A stretch of 64,000 bases of DNA, taken from positions 1-64,000 of the forward strand of contig JAINDK010000070.1 of NCBI GenBank assembly GCA_019931185.1. Direction: 5' to 3'. The notes under the pieces were generated by a model, which was not told where the DNA came from, searched no databases, and worked only from the letters and a program-made list of their open reading frames with translations. The position numbers and the translations under genes were made by a program. Positions within the stretch are counted from its first letter, which is position 1. Each line of letters starts with the position of its first letter. The stretch is from Bryobacter sp. CoA8 C33 (GTDB lineage: Bacteria; Acidobacteriota; Terriglobia; Bryobacterales; Bryobacteraceae). Below, one piece after another: positions 42,134-50,576 of the stretch.

Positions 42134-42735
42134 AGCCATCCCTTCTGCCGGGCCAACCGTGCCGCCTCGGTGCGATTGGCCGCTCCCAGCTTCCCGATTG
42201 CCTCGCTGAGGTAGTTGCGAACCGTGCCCTCGGAAAGGTGCAGGCCGCCGGCAATCTCGCTGCTCGTCTGCCCCTCCCCAGCCAACCGCAACACCTGCCG
42301 TTCCCGGTCCGTCAACGGATCCACCTCTCCCCACGCCTCGGCCGCCAGTTCCGGATCGATCGAACGTCCCCCGGCCGCAATCAGACGAATCGCCTTTGCC
42401 AGGCGCTCCGCCGGAGAGTCCTTGAGCAGATAACCGCTCACCCCCGCATCCAGTGCCCGCCGGAGATAGCCGGGCCGGGCAAATGTCGTTACGATGACCA
42501 CTTTTATGCCCAATCCGCGCCGGCGGATCTCTCCCGCTACCTCCAGCCCCGTCATGCGGGGCATCTCAATATCGAGAAGAAATACTTGCGGCCGCAACGA
42601 TTCCGCCAATGCGAGCGCCTCCATCCCATCGGCGGCCTCGCCCACCACTTCGATATCTTCCTCGGCCCCAAGCAAAGCCGCCAGCGCCCCGCGGATCAGC
42701 GCCTGATCCTCTCCGATCGCTACCCGTATCTTCAT
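42130..42735 (-). CDS. NarL/DesR-type response regulator
   Basis: 201 residues from ATG 42735 (GTG 42744 is also open). Receiver domain with phospho-acceptor Asp55 in VFLLDIEMPR and Lys in YLLKDSP. LuxR-type helix-turn-helix at the end (PLTDRERQVLRLAGEGQTSSEIAGGLHLSEGTVRNYLSEA). ATG 42735 overlaps the kinase stop by four bases (ATGA), the same coupling seen through the whole operon, which supports this start. It probably controls its own ABC exporter genes. Confidence 0.94.
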   Translation of the reverse strand: MKIRVAIGEDQALIRGALAALLGAEEDIEVVGEAADGMEALALAESLRPQVFLLDIEMPRMTGLEVAGEIRRRGLGIKVVIVTTFARPGYLRRALDAGVSGYLLKDSPAERLAKAIRLIAAGGRSIDPELAAEAWGEVDPLTDRERQVLRLAGEGQTSSEIAGGLHLSEGTVRNYLSEAIGKLGAANRTEAARLARQKGWL

Positions 42736-43793
42736 GGCGCCCACACCCGCACCTGCGTTCCCGCGCTTGCCTCCAGCGCAAAGCGTCCTCCCACTTCCGC
42801 CATCCGCGCTCTCATCCCCGCGATTCCATTTCCTTCTTCCTCCCCCGCTCCCACGCCATCATCTCCCACCAGCATCCCGACACCTTTGCCCTCCCTCCTT
42901 ACGGTCAGGGAACAATGGCGCGCCGAGGAATGCCGCAGAACGTTCGTCACTGCCTCCTTCAAGACCATGACCAGCACCTCCTCCTCCCGTCTTCCCATCT
43001 CATCCACTCCGTACTCCACGGTCACCTCCAATCCCGCATTCTCAAGCAGCGCCCGCGCCCGCTGCAGTTCTCCCCGCAGCCCCGTTGTTCTGTACCCTTG
43101 CACTGCCGTGCGAACTTCAGCCAGAGCCCCCCGCGCGATCTCTTCCACTTCTTTCATCTCCTGCTCAGCCCGCTGTTGATCCCTTCGCGCGAGCTTCGCC
43201 CCCAACGCCGCCTTCACCACAATCGCCGAAAGTGTGTGGCCCAACAGATCATGTAGGTCCCGCGCAATGCGCTCGCGTTCCGCCACCCGCGCCAGATGCG
43301 CCACTTCCTCCTGGGCTCGCTGCAACTCAGCATTCAACTCCGCTTTCCGGGCAAAGTGCAGCATCAGAAACGCCAGTAATGGCGAGAACACAACTCCGCT
43401 CGCCGTCACGCTTAGCGGCAGTTTCAACCACCAGCTTTGCCCTCCCATCACCACCAACAACACTGCTAGGGTTCCCGTCACGGCGCGCACGTTTTTCGTA
43501 TAGCCTGAAAACGCCGCCGCATAAATGTAAAAAGCAATCGCGTTTGGGTTCATTCCCAGATACAGCAGCCCCAAAAGCGCAAACCCCGCCACCGCCTTCA
43601 GAATCGCGAGTCCCTCCAGCCAGTGCACCCAAAAGTACAGCGCCACGAAAGCCGCGCATCCTGCCCCGTGCCAGATCCATTCCTCCGGCTGCAAACCCTG
43701 CCAGAACGGCCACACCGCAAACGGCACGGCGTACACGATCCAGGCATAGCGCGTCCATCCCTGCTCCTTGTTCTCCGGAAGTAGCGGCATCAT
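42732..43793 (-). CDS. DesK-type sensor histidine kinase
   Basis: 353 residues. Five or so membrane helices (about 18-150, for example YAWIVYAVPFAVWPFWQGL and AFYIYAAAFSGYT) serve as the sensor. A HisKA_3 dimerisation domain follows with phospho-accepting His171 in ERERIARDLHDLLGH. The HATPase_c shows the N-box LKEAVTNVLRHS and G-boxes VGDDGVGAGEE and GNGIAGMRARM. The start is 3 bp after the permease stop, and the stop overlaps the regulator start. The DesK/DesR-plus-ABC arrangement is known for membrane-stress or peptide-resistance exporters. Confidence 0.94.
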   Translation of the reverse strand: MMPLLPENKEQGWTRYAWIVYAVPFAVWPFWQGLQPEEWIWHGAGCAAFVALYFWVHWLEGLAILKAVAGFALLGLLYLGMNPNAIAFYIYAAAFSGYTKNVRAVTGTLAVLLVVMGGQSWWLKLPLSVTASGVVFSPLLAFLMLHFARKAELNAELQRAQEEVAHLARVAERERIARDLHDLLGHTLSAIVVKAALGAKLARRDQQRAEQEMKEVEEIARGALAEVRTAVQGYRTTGLRGELQRARALLENAGLEVTVEYGVDEMGRREEEVLVMVLKEAVTNVLRHSSARHCSLTVRREGKGVGMLVGDDGVGAGEEEGNGIAGMRARMAEVGGRFALEASAGTQVRVWAP

Positions 43794-43796
43794 TTT

Positions 43797-44549
43797 CTAT
43801 CCGTACAATCTCTCCGAGCCCCGGCGCTCGGCCCATAACGTGATCAACAGAAACAGTATCGTGTAGGCTGCCAAAATGGCGAAATGCTCTTGCCGTGATC
43901 CGCGCGCCGGAGCGCCCATCGCCGCCAGGCCAATCTGCCCCATATGATAGTACGGCAGCCATTCCGCCACGCGCTGCAGCGCCTCCGGCAGCAGCCCGAT
44001 CGGAAACCATAGTCCCGAACAGAATCCCAGCGGCAGGTGAATCCCATTGATCAGATTCGCCGCTGAATTCGCTCCCGCCAGCCGGCCGATGGCGATCCCC
44101 ATGCATGCAAACGGCACACTTCCGAGCACGAGCATCCACCCCGCCTCCGCCCACTGCACCGCGCTTCGCTTCACCCCGCCCAGGCTCGCGCCGAGCGCGA
44201 ACAGCGCCAGCACCACCAGAGTGCTGAAGGCCAAACCCACCGCTACTTTCGCCCCTAAATAGGCGCCCCGCGGCATCGGACTCACCCGCTTTACCGTCAT
44301 CCATCCCATCCCTCTCTCGACGGCTATCGTCACCCCCAGAGCATGAATGGTTGCCCCGATCACTCCAAAGGCCCCGTAGGTACCCAAAAGATACTGCGCC
44401 ATGGGAAAAAAACGGTTCTCGCTCGATGGCAACAGCAGCCCGAACATCACATAGAACCCCAATGGATACAGCAGCGTACTTGCCGAATAAACCGGCATGC
44501 GCCACAGCTTCAGAAATTCGTATTTCGTTTCCAGCCAGTAGGCGTTCAT
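43797..44549 (-). CDS. ABC-2 type transporter permease
   Basis: 250 residues with six hydrophobic helices (SASTLLYPLGFYVMFGLLL, YGAFGVIGATIHALGVTIA, GLAFSTLVVLALFALGASL, MLVLGSVPFACMGIAIG, HLPLGFCSGLWFPIGLL, HFAILAAYTILFLLITLW). ATG 44549 overlaps the ATPase stop by four bases and begins the homologous part (MNAYWLETKYEFLKLWR). Works with the upstream ATPase as a DrrB/NatB-like exporter; cargo unknown. Confidence 0.92.
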   Translation of the reverse strand: MNAYWLETKYEFLKLWRMPVYSASTLLYPLGFYVMFGLLLPSSENRFFPMAQYLLGTYGAFGVIGATIHALGVTIAVERGMGWMTVKRVSPMPRGAYLGAKVAVGLAFSTLVVLALFALGASLGGVKRSAVQWAEAGWMLVLGSVPFACMGIAIGRLAGANSAANLINGIHLPLGFCSGLWFPIGLLPEALQRVAEWLPYYHMGQIGLAAMGAPARGSRQEHFAILAAYTILFLLITLWAERRGSERLYG

Positions 44550-45238
44550 TGCGCCACCTCCTGCTTCCCCGTTAGCTCCAGATAAGCCTCCTCGAGCGTT
44601 GCCGCTCGAAGGCCCTGTTTGATTTCCTCCACGCTTCCCTCCCGCAACACCCGCCCCCGCTCCATCACCACGACGCGGCTTGCCAACGCCTCCGCCTCCT
44701 CTATGTAGTGCGTCGTCAGCAATATCCCTTTCCCTTGCGACCGCAGCGATTTCACCTCCCGCCACAAGCCCCGGCGCGCCTCCGCGTCCATCCCCACGGT
44801 CGGCTCATCGAGCACGATCCAGTCCGCGTTGCCCACGATCGCCAATCCAAACAGCAGGCGCTGTTTCTGCCCTCCGCTCAGCTGAGCGTAAAACTCCTCC
44901 TCCAGCCCCGCAAGCCCTACCCTGCCGGCAATCTCGCGCCAGTCGATCGGCTTGTCGTAGTAGCTCGCGAAAAGCTCCAGATGCTCCCTTACTCTCAGCG
45001 TCGCCGGCACGCCTCCCGCCTGCAGCATCACGCCGCTGACCGCGACCGATCTCTTCACCTGTCCGATCCCCGGACGCCGCAATCCCAGCAGGATCTCAAT
45101 CGCCGTCGTCTTGCCGGCGCCATTGGCCCCCAGCAGCGCCACGACTTCTCCCGCCCTGACCTGCAGGTTCAGTCCGTGCAACGCCTCCTTCTTCCCATAG
45201 CTATAGTGCACATCCACCAGTTCGACTAGTATCTTCAT
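44546..45238 (-). CDS. ABC-2 type exporter ATPase
   Basis: 230 residues, first gene of the four-gene operon. Walker A GANGAGKTTAIEILLGL, signature LSGGQKQRLLFGL, Walker B WIVLDEPTVGMD and H-loop LTTHYIEEA are intact. The close match is to the CcmA/DrrA class that pairs with ABC-2 permeases. ATG 45238 is the first start in the frame. Confidence 0.94.
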   Translation of the reverse strand: MKILVELVDVHYSYGKKEALHGLNLQVRAGEVVALLGANGAGKTTAIEILLGLRRPGIGQVKRSVAVSGVMLQAGGVPATLRVREHLELFASYYDKPIDWREIAGRVGLAGLEEEFYAQLSGGQKQRLLFGLAIVGNADWIVLDEPTVGMDAEARRGLWREVKSLRSQGKGILLTTHYIEEAEALASRVVVMERGRVLREGSVEEIKQGLRAATLEEAYLELTGKQEVAQ

Positions 45239-45310
45239 GTCATCATGTTGAAGCCATTCATTGCTTGCCGCCAGTGACGCTCATCACCAATCCGTTATGA
45301 CTTTTGTCAG

Positions 45311-46783
45311 CTAAGGAACAATCAGAATCTCCACCCAAAACCCCCGCTGCGAGAATCCCACCAGCGGCACCAATCCCGGCACCTCGCCAATATCGAGCGG
45401 ACCCATCTCATCGGCTTGCCGGAAGAAGGTCCGCAGCAACTGCCTGACCCAAGGCCAGCGGGCGAAACTACTGTCCGGGTTCCAACTCCGCGAATAGACG
45501 ACCAGTACATCCCCCTTCCGCCAGTCGAGCCCCTTGAGCCGTTCGAGGGAAAAATCCTCGATGGGGCGCACATCGGGAAGCGCCTCTTCCACATAGCCGA
45601 GGTAAGGCTTGCGCAGCGCGTCCGTCAATGGCCAGGCCGTGGTAATTCGGCTCCGGCTCAAGCGTCCGGCCAGATAGCCTGCCACGTCCTTGTGCACCTC
45701 GACGAGGTCCACCATCGCCAAGTTGTTCTCGAGCGGATAGGGCCAGGGCGGATTGGCAAACAACATGCCGAGAAGGCCCGCGCAACTCAACCCCACGGCT
45801 AAATGCTTTCTCCAACCAGCCAGCTGGGAGAACCCGGCCGCGAAGGCGGCGTAGAGCACCGGCAGCACCGGCAACAGATACCGCTCGAGCACGGCCCCTC
45901 CCGTCACACTCACCAGCCCCACCAGCGCCAGACAACCCGCCACCACCGGTTTCCAGGCCGGGCCAAAGCCCACTTCGCGCCATTTCCAGGCGAGCACGCC
46001 CGCACCCACCACATGCAGGTTCTCCAATCCCAGGTAGCTCACCCGCCGCGCCAGCGCATAAAGCAGGCGTACCGGATGCAGCGGATAGAGCATGTTGTAT
46101 TCGGCGTAAGCCGTGTCGCCAAGCAATTTTCCCGTGCTCCACCAGACATAGCCCACCCAGTTGAGTACGATGAGACCCGGTACGAGAAGTAATTGCGAAG
46201 CCAGGGTTTTGCGCCCTTCCCGCCAGGCCCACCACGCCAGCGCCCAGGCAACGGCAAGGGATGTCTCCTTGAAGCATACGCCGCCGATCGCTCCAGCCAG
46301 CATCATCCCCTCGTCGCGCCTGACCCAGCCAAGCAACAACAGGGTGGTGAAAACGGCGGCTGGCAGATCCAGTTGCGCCATCATGCTCTGCGTGAATACG
46401 AGCGGGTTGAGCCCGAGCATCGCCAGCGCCATGAAGGCCGGCGCTCCGCGCGCCTGTTTGAGCAACTCAATCGCCAACAAGAAGCCCAGCGTCAAATAGG
46501 CTGTTCCCCAGGCCAGCATCACAACGCGCGTCACCGTAATCGACTCTCCCGCTACTTTCCAAACCCCCGCCAGCAGCAGCGGTAAACCGGGCGGATGGGA
46601 GTTCGGCAGGGTGGAACGGGGAATCAGCCCCTCACCCAGATGCAAATCGTGGGCTTGCGAAATAAACTGCCCCGCCTCATCCCAAAAATAAGGCAGGGTC
46701 AGCAATTTGTAGTGAGTGGTGTAGAGGTAGAGGAAACACAGACCGGCCACAACCGCGATCGAGACGGCGCGCCGGGCTGACAA
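45311..46783 (-). CDS. GT39/ArnT-like membrane glycosyltransferase
   Basis: 490-residue polytopic protein of the dolichyl-phosphate-mannose/ArnT fold. After the first helix the expected acidic motif appears (YFWDEAGQFISQAHDL, with the Asp-Glu pair at the active site), then SHPPGLPLLLAGVW and about ten further helices. It transfers a sugar from a lipid carrier to an acceptor outside the membrane; the substrate is unknown. TTG 46783 has AAGG eight bases upstream and avoids the DUF3467 gene, while the longer frame (TTG 46843) overlaps that gene by 50 bp. Confidence 0.82.
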   Translation of the reverse strand: MSARRAVSIAVVAGLCFLYLYTTHYKLLTLPYFWDEAGQFISQAHDLHLGEGLIPRSTLPNSHPPGLPLLLAGVWKVAGESITVTRVVMLAWGTAYLTLGFLLAIELLKQARGAPAFMALAMLGLNPLVFTQSMMAQLDLPAAVFTTLLLLGWVRRDEGMMLAGAIGGVCFKETSLAVAWALAWWAWREGRKTLASQLLLVPGLIVLNWVGYVWWSTGKLLGDTAYAEYNMLYPLHPVRLLYALARRVSYLGLENLHVVGAGVLAWKWREVGFGPAWKPVVAGCLALVGLVSVTGGAVLERYLLPVLPVLYAAFAAGFSQLAGWRKHLAVGLSCAGLLGMLFANPPWPYPLENNLAMVDLVEVHKDVAGYLAGRLSRSRITTAWPLTDALRKPYLGYVEEALPDVRPIEDFSLERLKGLDWRKGDVLVVYSRSWNPDSSFARWPWVRQLLRTFFRQADEMGPLDIGEVPGLVPLVGFSQRGFWVEILIVP

Positions 46784-46793
46784 GCTCTGAACC

Positions 46794-47087
46794 TTACTGG
46801 ACCGGACCGCTACCCGATTGGGGATCCAAGCGGATCTCCCCAAAGGTGCTCTCGTACTGCAGCAAATTCTGGTTCAGCAGATTAGACAGTGCTTTGGCCT
46901 GCTGCGGACTCAGATACACACCCTGGAAATTCGTGATGTTCACAGTGTCCGGAACGCTCTGCGAAATCGTGCCGAACATGAGAAAGAAGTCCCACAAATT
47001 CACTCGCACCTGCACGGAGTTGGAATAGCTTTCGCGGTAGTCCTCGCTATTGGCGACTTGCAATTTGGGGCTGGGAGCTAGAAACAT
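46794..47087 (-). CDS. DUF3467 family small protein
   Basis: 97 residues, acidic and soluble. The core YSNSVQVRVNLWDFFLMFG, then INITNFQGVYLSPQQAKALSNLLNQNL-type segment (VNITNFQGVYLSPQQAKAL) is the DUF3467 pattern. Known members often sit next to varied genes and have no assigned role. It lies 10 bp upstream of the preferred GT39-like start, so they may be co-transcribed. Confidence 0.85.
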   Translation of the reverse strand: MFLAPSPKLQVANSEDYRESYSNSVQVRVNLWDFFLMFGTISQSVPDTVNITNFQGVYLSPQQAKALSNLLNQNLLQYESTFGEIRLDPQSGSGPVQ

Positions 47088-47137
47088 GGGCCAACTTTCA
47101 TTTTTGAACCGGATTGAATGCGAAGGAGGGAGAGAAG

Positions 47138-47214
<77 letters not shown>

Positions 47215-47264
47215 GCAAACAGCCAGAACTTGGAGTTTAGCATGCAGGCCAGTCCGCCGCAATC

Positions 47265-48467
47265 CTAATCCTCGCGTTCACTGAGTTGCCGCTGCTCGAG
47301 CAAGTCCTCCACTTTGCGCGTGAATTCCCGCTTGGCCTCCTCATGCAACCGTCCGCTGGCCACGCCGGGAAAGCCCGCATGCGCTCCCTTCACCAGCCCG
47401 TCCCGCCCCACGAAAAATGTGGTCGGCCAGGAATTCCAATTCTCGGCCTGCTTCAGCTTTTCCTTGGCTTCACTGATTTCTCCGGCAAGCAACACCGGGT
47501 ATTCAATTCCATGTTTTTTCACAAAGGCCCGCAACCGCGCTGGGTCCGCCAATTGCTCAGCTTCCTCGAAGTCGAGAGCGACGATTTCCAGGCCCCGGGA
47601 GCGGTACTGGCGGTCAAGTTCGGCCAGGAAAGGCGCCTCGTCGTGGCAGTTTGGGCACCAGCTTCCCATGACATTCACCAGCACAACTTTTCCGCGAAAC
47701 CGCTCATCGCTTTCCTTCACCAGCTTGCCGTGCAAATCAGGAGCTGAGAAACGGAGGGGCTCACTGGCATTCTTGACCCCGGTAAACTGATGCGGGTCGG
47801 TTGGCCCGGTTAGCCCGGCGGCGCGAGCCGCCTCTGGGCGCCGTGCTGCATACTCCTTGCCATTCAGACGCAAGTTCAGCGTCCCTTCCGTGCCGCGGCG
47901 AATCTCCAGCAGCCCCGGCCGTGCCCCGCTAAAGTGACCCAGAAGGAACTTCTCCCCATCAAAGCTTCCGCTCAATAAGCCCGTATCCCCGTCAATACGC
48001 AGCACCGTGGCGTCGGCGCGCCCCCCCTTTTGTAAGACAATCAAGCGCCATGCCTTCTCGCCCTTGGCGCTGACGGTTTCAATTTCCCATTCCCCGCCAA
48101 TCTCCGGCGCTCCTGGGCTTTCCGGAACCGTGCCCGCCAGACGCGCTGAAAAATCATACCAGCGCTTCGCCCGGCCATATTGACCTTTGAGCTCCCCCGC
48201 TTCGAAGACCGCTTCGAGCTTCGTCGCATAGTAGTCAAACTCGAATTCCAGTTTTCGCCCGTCAAAGCTACCCTTTGTCGAGCGATAGGAATCGCGGCCA
48301 TTGGAAAACACTCCGGTAATGTTGTCCTGCCTTCCCTCGATCACAAATCGAAACGGTACCCGGCTGCCATTGGCTAGCACAGTGGCGTCCCAGACACCCG
48401 CCAACTCCTGCGCTTGGGCGCTAATCCCCATGATGACTAAGCCGATCAGCAACTCTGAGTTTCTCAT
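47265..48467 (-). CDS. Secreted TlpA/ResA-like thiol-disulfide protein
   Basis: 400 residues with signal peptide MRNSELLIGLVIMGISAQAQ. The first two thirds (20-235) are two repeats of a lipocalin-like beta domain (LAGVWDATVLANGSRVPFRF and IGGEWEIETVSAKGEKAWRL). The C-terminal 160 residues form a thioredoxin fold with the active-site pair in GSWCPNCHDEAPFL and cis-Pro in NSWPTTFFVGRDG. It faces the Rrf2 gene divergently across 80 bp and could be part of that regulon. Confidence 0.9.
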   Translation of the reverse strand: MRNSELLIGLVIMGISAQAQELAGVWDATVLANGSRVPFRFVIEGRQDNITGVFSNGRDSYRSTKGSFDGRKLEFEFDYYATKLEAVFEAGELKGQYGRAKRWYDFSARLAGTVPESPGAPEIGGEWEIETVSAKGEKAWRLIVLQKGGRADATVLRIDGDTGLLSGSFDGEKFLLGHFSGARPGLLEIRRGTEGTLNLRLNGKEYAARRPEAARAAGLTGPTDPHQFTGVKNASEPLRFSAPDLHGKLVKESDERFRGKVVLVNVMGSWCPNCHDEAPFLAELDRQYRSRGLEIVALDFEEAEQLADPARLRAFVKKHGIEYPVLLAGEISEAKEKLKQAENWNSWPTTFFVGRDGLVKGAHAGFPGVASGRLHEEAKREFTRKVEDLLEQRQLSERED

Positions 48468-48494
48468 GCTGCGTTGATCCTACCCGAATTATCT

Positions 48495-48516
48495 CTAATT
48501 GTCTATCGATGATTAG
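48495..48516. promoter_or_regulatory. Candidate Rrf2 operator upstream of the Rrf2 gene
   Basis: An imperfect dyad begins with CTAAT and ends with ATTAG (22 bp in total). It lies between the divergent TlpA-like and Rrf2 genes and 32 bp before ATG 48548. A -10-like TAGAAT is at 48533-48538. AT-rich dyads like this are usual for Rrf2 regulators; binding is a guess. Confidence 0.35.
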
Positions 48517-48547
48517 GGAATTTATCTCCCGATAGAATAAAGCGTTC

Positions 48548-49021
48548 ATGCGCACACTTTCGAAAAGAACGCAGTATGCCCTTCGTGCTCTTTATGCTCT
48601 CGCCCGCCAAAGCTCGAAACATCCTGTGCTCATCGCCGAGCTAAGCCAGTCGGAAGACATCCCGCGCAAGTTCCTCGAGCAGATCCTGTTGCAGTTGAAG
48701 CAGAAGGGGCTGGTCGATTCCCGCCGGGGGCGCAATGGCGGGTACTTTCTCACTCAAACCACGGATTCCATTACGCTTGGGGCCATCATTCGCGCCATTG
48801 ACGGCCCGCTTGCGCCACTGCCTTGCGCCAGCGAATCGAAGTTTCGCAAATGCGACGAGTGTCCGGACATTCGGTTTTGTGGGACGCGCCTGATCATGCG
48901 AGAAGTTCGTGATGCCACGGCCGCCATTCTGGATCACACAACTTTGGCCGACGTTAACCGCAAAGTCGATGAAGCTCGCTCCGAGGCCGAACCTGGTGAC
49001 GAACTGATGTACTACATCTAA
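48548..49021 (+). CDS. Rrf2 family regulator, Fe-S-type cysteines
   Basis: 157 residues. N-terminal winged helix (LSKRTQYALRALYALAR, IPRKFLEQILLQLKQKGLVDSRRGRNGGY) as in IscR, NsrR and CymR. The C-terminal cysteines Cys93, Cys102, Cys105 and Cys111 (CASESKFRKCDECPDIRFC) have the spacing of a [2Fe-2S] cluster, so it should sense Fe-S status, redox or NO. It sits between a divergent thioredoxin-fold gene and an operon starting with a membrane peptide, both plausible targets. Confidence 0.92.
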   Translation: MRTLSKRTQYALRALYALARQSSKHPVLIAELSQSEDIPRKFLEQILLQLKQKGLVDSRRGRNGGYFLTQTTDSITLGAIIRAIDGPLAPLPCASESKFRKCDECPDIRFCGTRLIMREVRDATAAILDHTTLADVNRKVDEARSEAEPGDELMYYI

Positions 49022-49030
49022 TCTCTATTT

Positions 49031-49090
49031 TGTCGATCGACATTATTGACATTTTTGAGCATCCCGCTTATTCTTGATCTAATCGATCGA
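49031..49090. promoter_or_regulatory. Two TCGATCGA sites before the small-peptide operon
   Basis: TGTCGATCGACA (49031-49042) is a perfect 12-bp palindrome, and a second TCGATCGA occurs at 49083-49090, exactly 50 bp away. Both lie between the Rrf2 stop and ATG 49109 in AT-rich sequence. Paired sites about five helical turns apart suggest cooperative binding, perhaps by the Rrf2 protein just upstream. Confidence 0.4.
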
Positions 49091-49108
49091 GTTAAGGTAT
49101 TGCTGCGT

Positions 49109-49207
49109 ATGAAATCCTCCACTTCAAACCTGTTAAAGCTTTTGCTTTCTGTTCTCTGGATCAGCCTGACCGCCCTGTTTTTCCATCAGCATGGGGGGGG
49201 GCGCTGA
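49109..49207 (+). CDS. 32-residue membrane peptide ending in a G9 tract
   Basis: ATG 49109, after TAAGG (49093-49097), opens a frame of 32 codons with one hydrophobic helix (SNLLKLLLSVLWISLTALFF) and a His/Gly end (HQHGGGR). The glycines are encoded by nine consecutive G bases (49193-49201). TGA 49205-49207 shares a base with the next ATG, so translation is coupled. One extra G would remove the stop and fuse the helix in frame to the downstream protein. The short length means it might be missed by automated callers. Function unknown. Confidence 0.55.
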   Translation: MKSSTSNLLKLLLSVLWISLTALFFHQHGGGR

Positions 49208-49788
49208 TGTCGCTAGCCGCTTCTTTGCTCTACCGCGTCAGTTCCGCGTTGGCGCATTCGGGTCGCCTGGAGGATACGCTTGTCGACTTGGCCAATGCTC
49301 TGGGCCGGCATGCTTGCCTGGACCGGGTTTCCCTTACGATAGAAGACCCGCAGCGCGGTCATGGCCAATCCGCCACATACACCCAGCCAGGGCCCGATTC
49401 GGCCAGTTTCGTTTTCACGCGGGCGCTGGCGCAGGGTGGCTTCCGTTATGGACAAGTCGAGATCCTTGCCTCCCGGCCCGCGCTTAGCGCCGTGGACCTC
49501 TACACTTTGTGTGGCACGCTGGAGAACTTGCTGGTGAACTTCGCCGTGGCCCAATCGCGCGACCGGCGGCGATCGCAGTTGCGCGCGCAATTGCTGCTGT
49601 TGCGCGAAGAGTTGAGCAGCAGCAAGCTGCTCGCTCGCATCCAGGCTTTACTCGACTCGACGGGCTATGGTCACTTGTCCGCTTTGGAGGTGCTGGAAGA
49701 GGAATGCCGTTCCGGGCGAGTCTCGCTGGCGACGGCGGCAAGCCGTTTCCTGCGCCGCTACCAGCGGGCCTTGCGGGAGGCGGCATGA
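49207..49788 (+). CDS. Unknown protein, possibly GAF-like with an ANTAR-like C-terminus
   Basis: 193 residues. N-terminal part (1-125) looks like a small ligand-binding alpha/beta domain: SLLYRVSSALAHSGRLEDTL, LDRVSLTIED, and RYGQVEILASRPALSAVDLYTL, resembling GAF order. The C-terminal helices (130-190; LREELSSSKLLARIQALLDS, ALEVLEEECRSGRVSLATAA) show the coiled-coil plus two-helix pattern of ANTAR RNA-binding domains. The fit is approximate, without the full consensus. It is coupled to the peptide before it and, by ATGA, to the LmbE gene after it. Confidence 0.6.
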   Translation: MSLAASLLYRVSSALAHSGRLEDTLVDLANALGRHACLDRVSLTIEDPQRGHGQSATYTQPGPDSASFVFTRALAQGGFRYGQVEILASRPALSAVDLYTLCGTLENLLVNFAVAQSRDRRRSQLRAQLLLLREELSSSKLLARIQALLDSTGYGHLSALEVLEEECRSGRVSLATAASRFLRRYQRALREAA

Positions 49789-50558
49789 ATCCGCAAGGCG
49801 CCACTTTGTTTCTCGCCGCCCATCCCGATGATGAATACTACTGTGCCGCCACGCTTTATCATCTCGCGCGCCACCTGGCGGCGCCCGTTGACCAGATGGT
49901 GATTACCGACGGGGCGGGGGGGCATCGTTTTGCCGGACTGGCTGGAGCCGTATATGGTCTCGACCTGTCCGAGGGAGGTAAAGATCACGGGCTATTGCCC
50001 GTGATTCGCCGGGAGGAATCGCAACGCGCGTCCCGCCTGCTGGGCTTGCGTGAGACGATCTTTCTCGGCCAGCCGGATCCTGGGTTTACGCTCGATGCGG
50101 CTGCGGCGGAACATTGCTGGGATCTGGGCTGGCTCGAGCGGCGTCTGCTGGAGCGTTTACTCGATCAGGATTATGCGGCCCTGTTCGTAATCGCTCCCGA
50201 GGACCAAGAGCACGGCCATCACAAAGCGGTTTGCCGCTTGGCGCAGAAGGTGCTGGCCCTGCTGCCGGCGCAGCGGCGGCCGGTGCTTGTGGGGGCGCAA
50301 CCCGGGCACTCGGCTCGAGGGCCCGCTTGCCGCCCACCCGCTTTCCAGTTCAGCCGTTCCCGCCCGGTTCCAGGGGCTGAATCCCTCACCTACTCCGTGA
50401 TCGTGAACTGGCTGATCGCGGAGTACAAATCCCAGGGCCTGTTTCAACTGGAGGCGGGACGTCATGACTGCGAACGGTTCTGGATCCTTCCTCCCTCCGA
50501 CGACCGGGTCTCAAGCGCTTTTCTCGATCAACTCGCCCTCTATCCTCAGGCCGCCTGA
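49785..50558 (+). CDS. PIG-L/LmbE family deacetylase
   Basis: 257 residues. Zinc-site motif AHPDDE (His13, Asp15, Asp16) starts the domain and EDQEHGHHKAV supplies the third histidine region. Family members deacetylate GlcNAc-conjugates, as in mycothiol and bacillithiol synthesis, or other N-acetyl compounds. It is preceded by ATGA coupling and followed directly by the PLP gene. BshB-like use in thiol biosynthesis is possible but bshA/bshC are not in the window. Confidence 0.88.
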   Translation: MNPQGATLFLAAHPDDEYYCAATLYHLARHLAAPVDQMVITDGAGGHRFAGLAGAVYGLDLSEGGKDHGLLPVIRREESQRASRLLGLRETIFLGQPDPGFTLDAAAAEHCWDLGWLERRLLERLLDQDYAALFVIAPEDQEHGHHKAVCRLAQKVLALLPAQRRPVLVGAQPGHSARGPACRPPAFQFSRSRPVPGAESLTYSVIVNWLIAEYKSQGLFQLEAGRHDCERFWILPPSDDRVSSAFLDQLALYPQAA

Positions 50559-50576
50559 TTGGCTAGCATAGGCGGA

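Noticed and set aside
43327-44505. 392-codon minus-strand open frame
   Set aside because: Overlaps the kinase and permease genes in another frame; both real genes have clear motifs and ATGA coupling.
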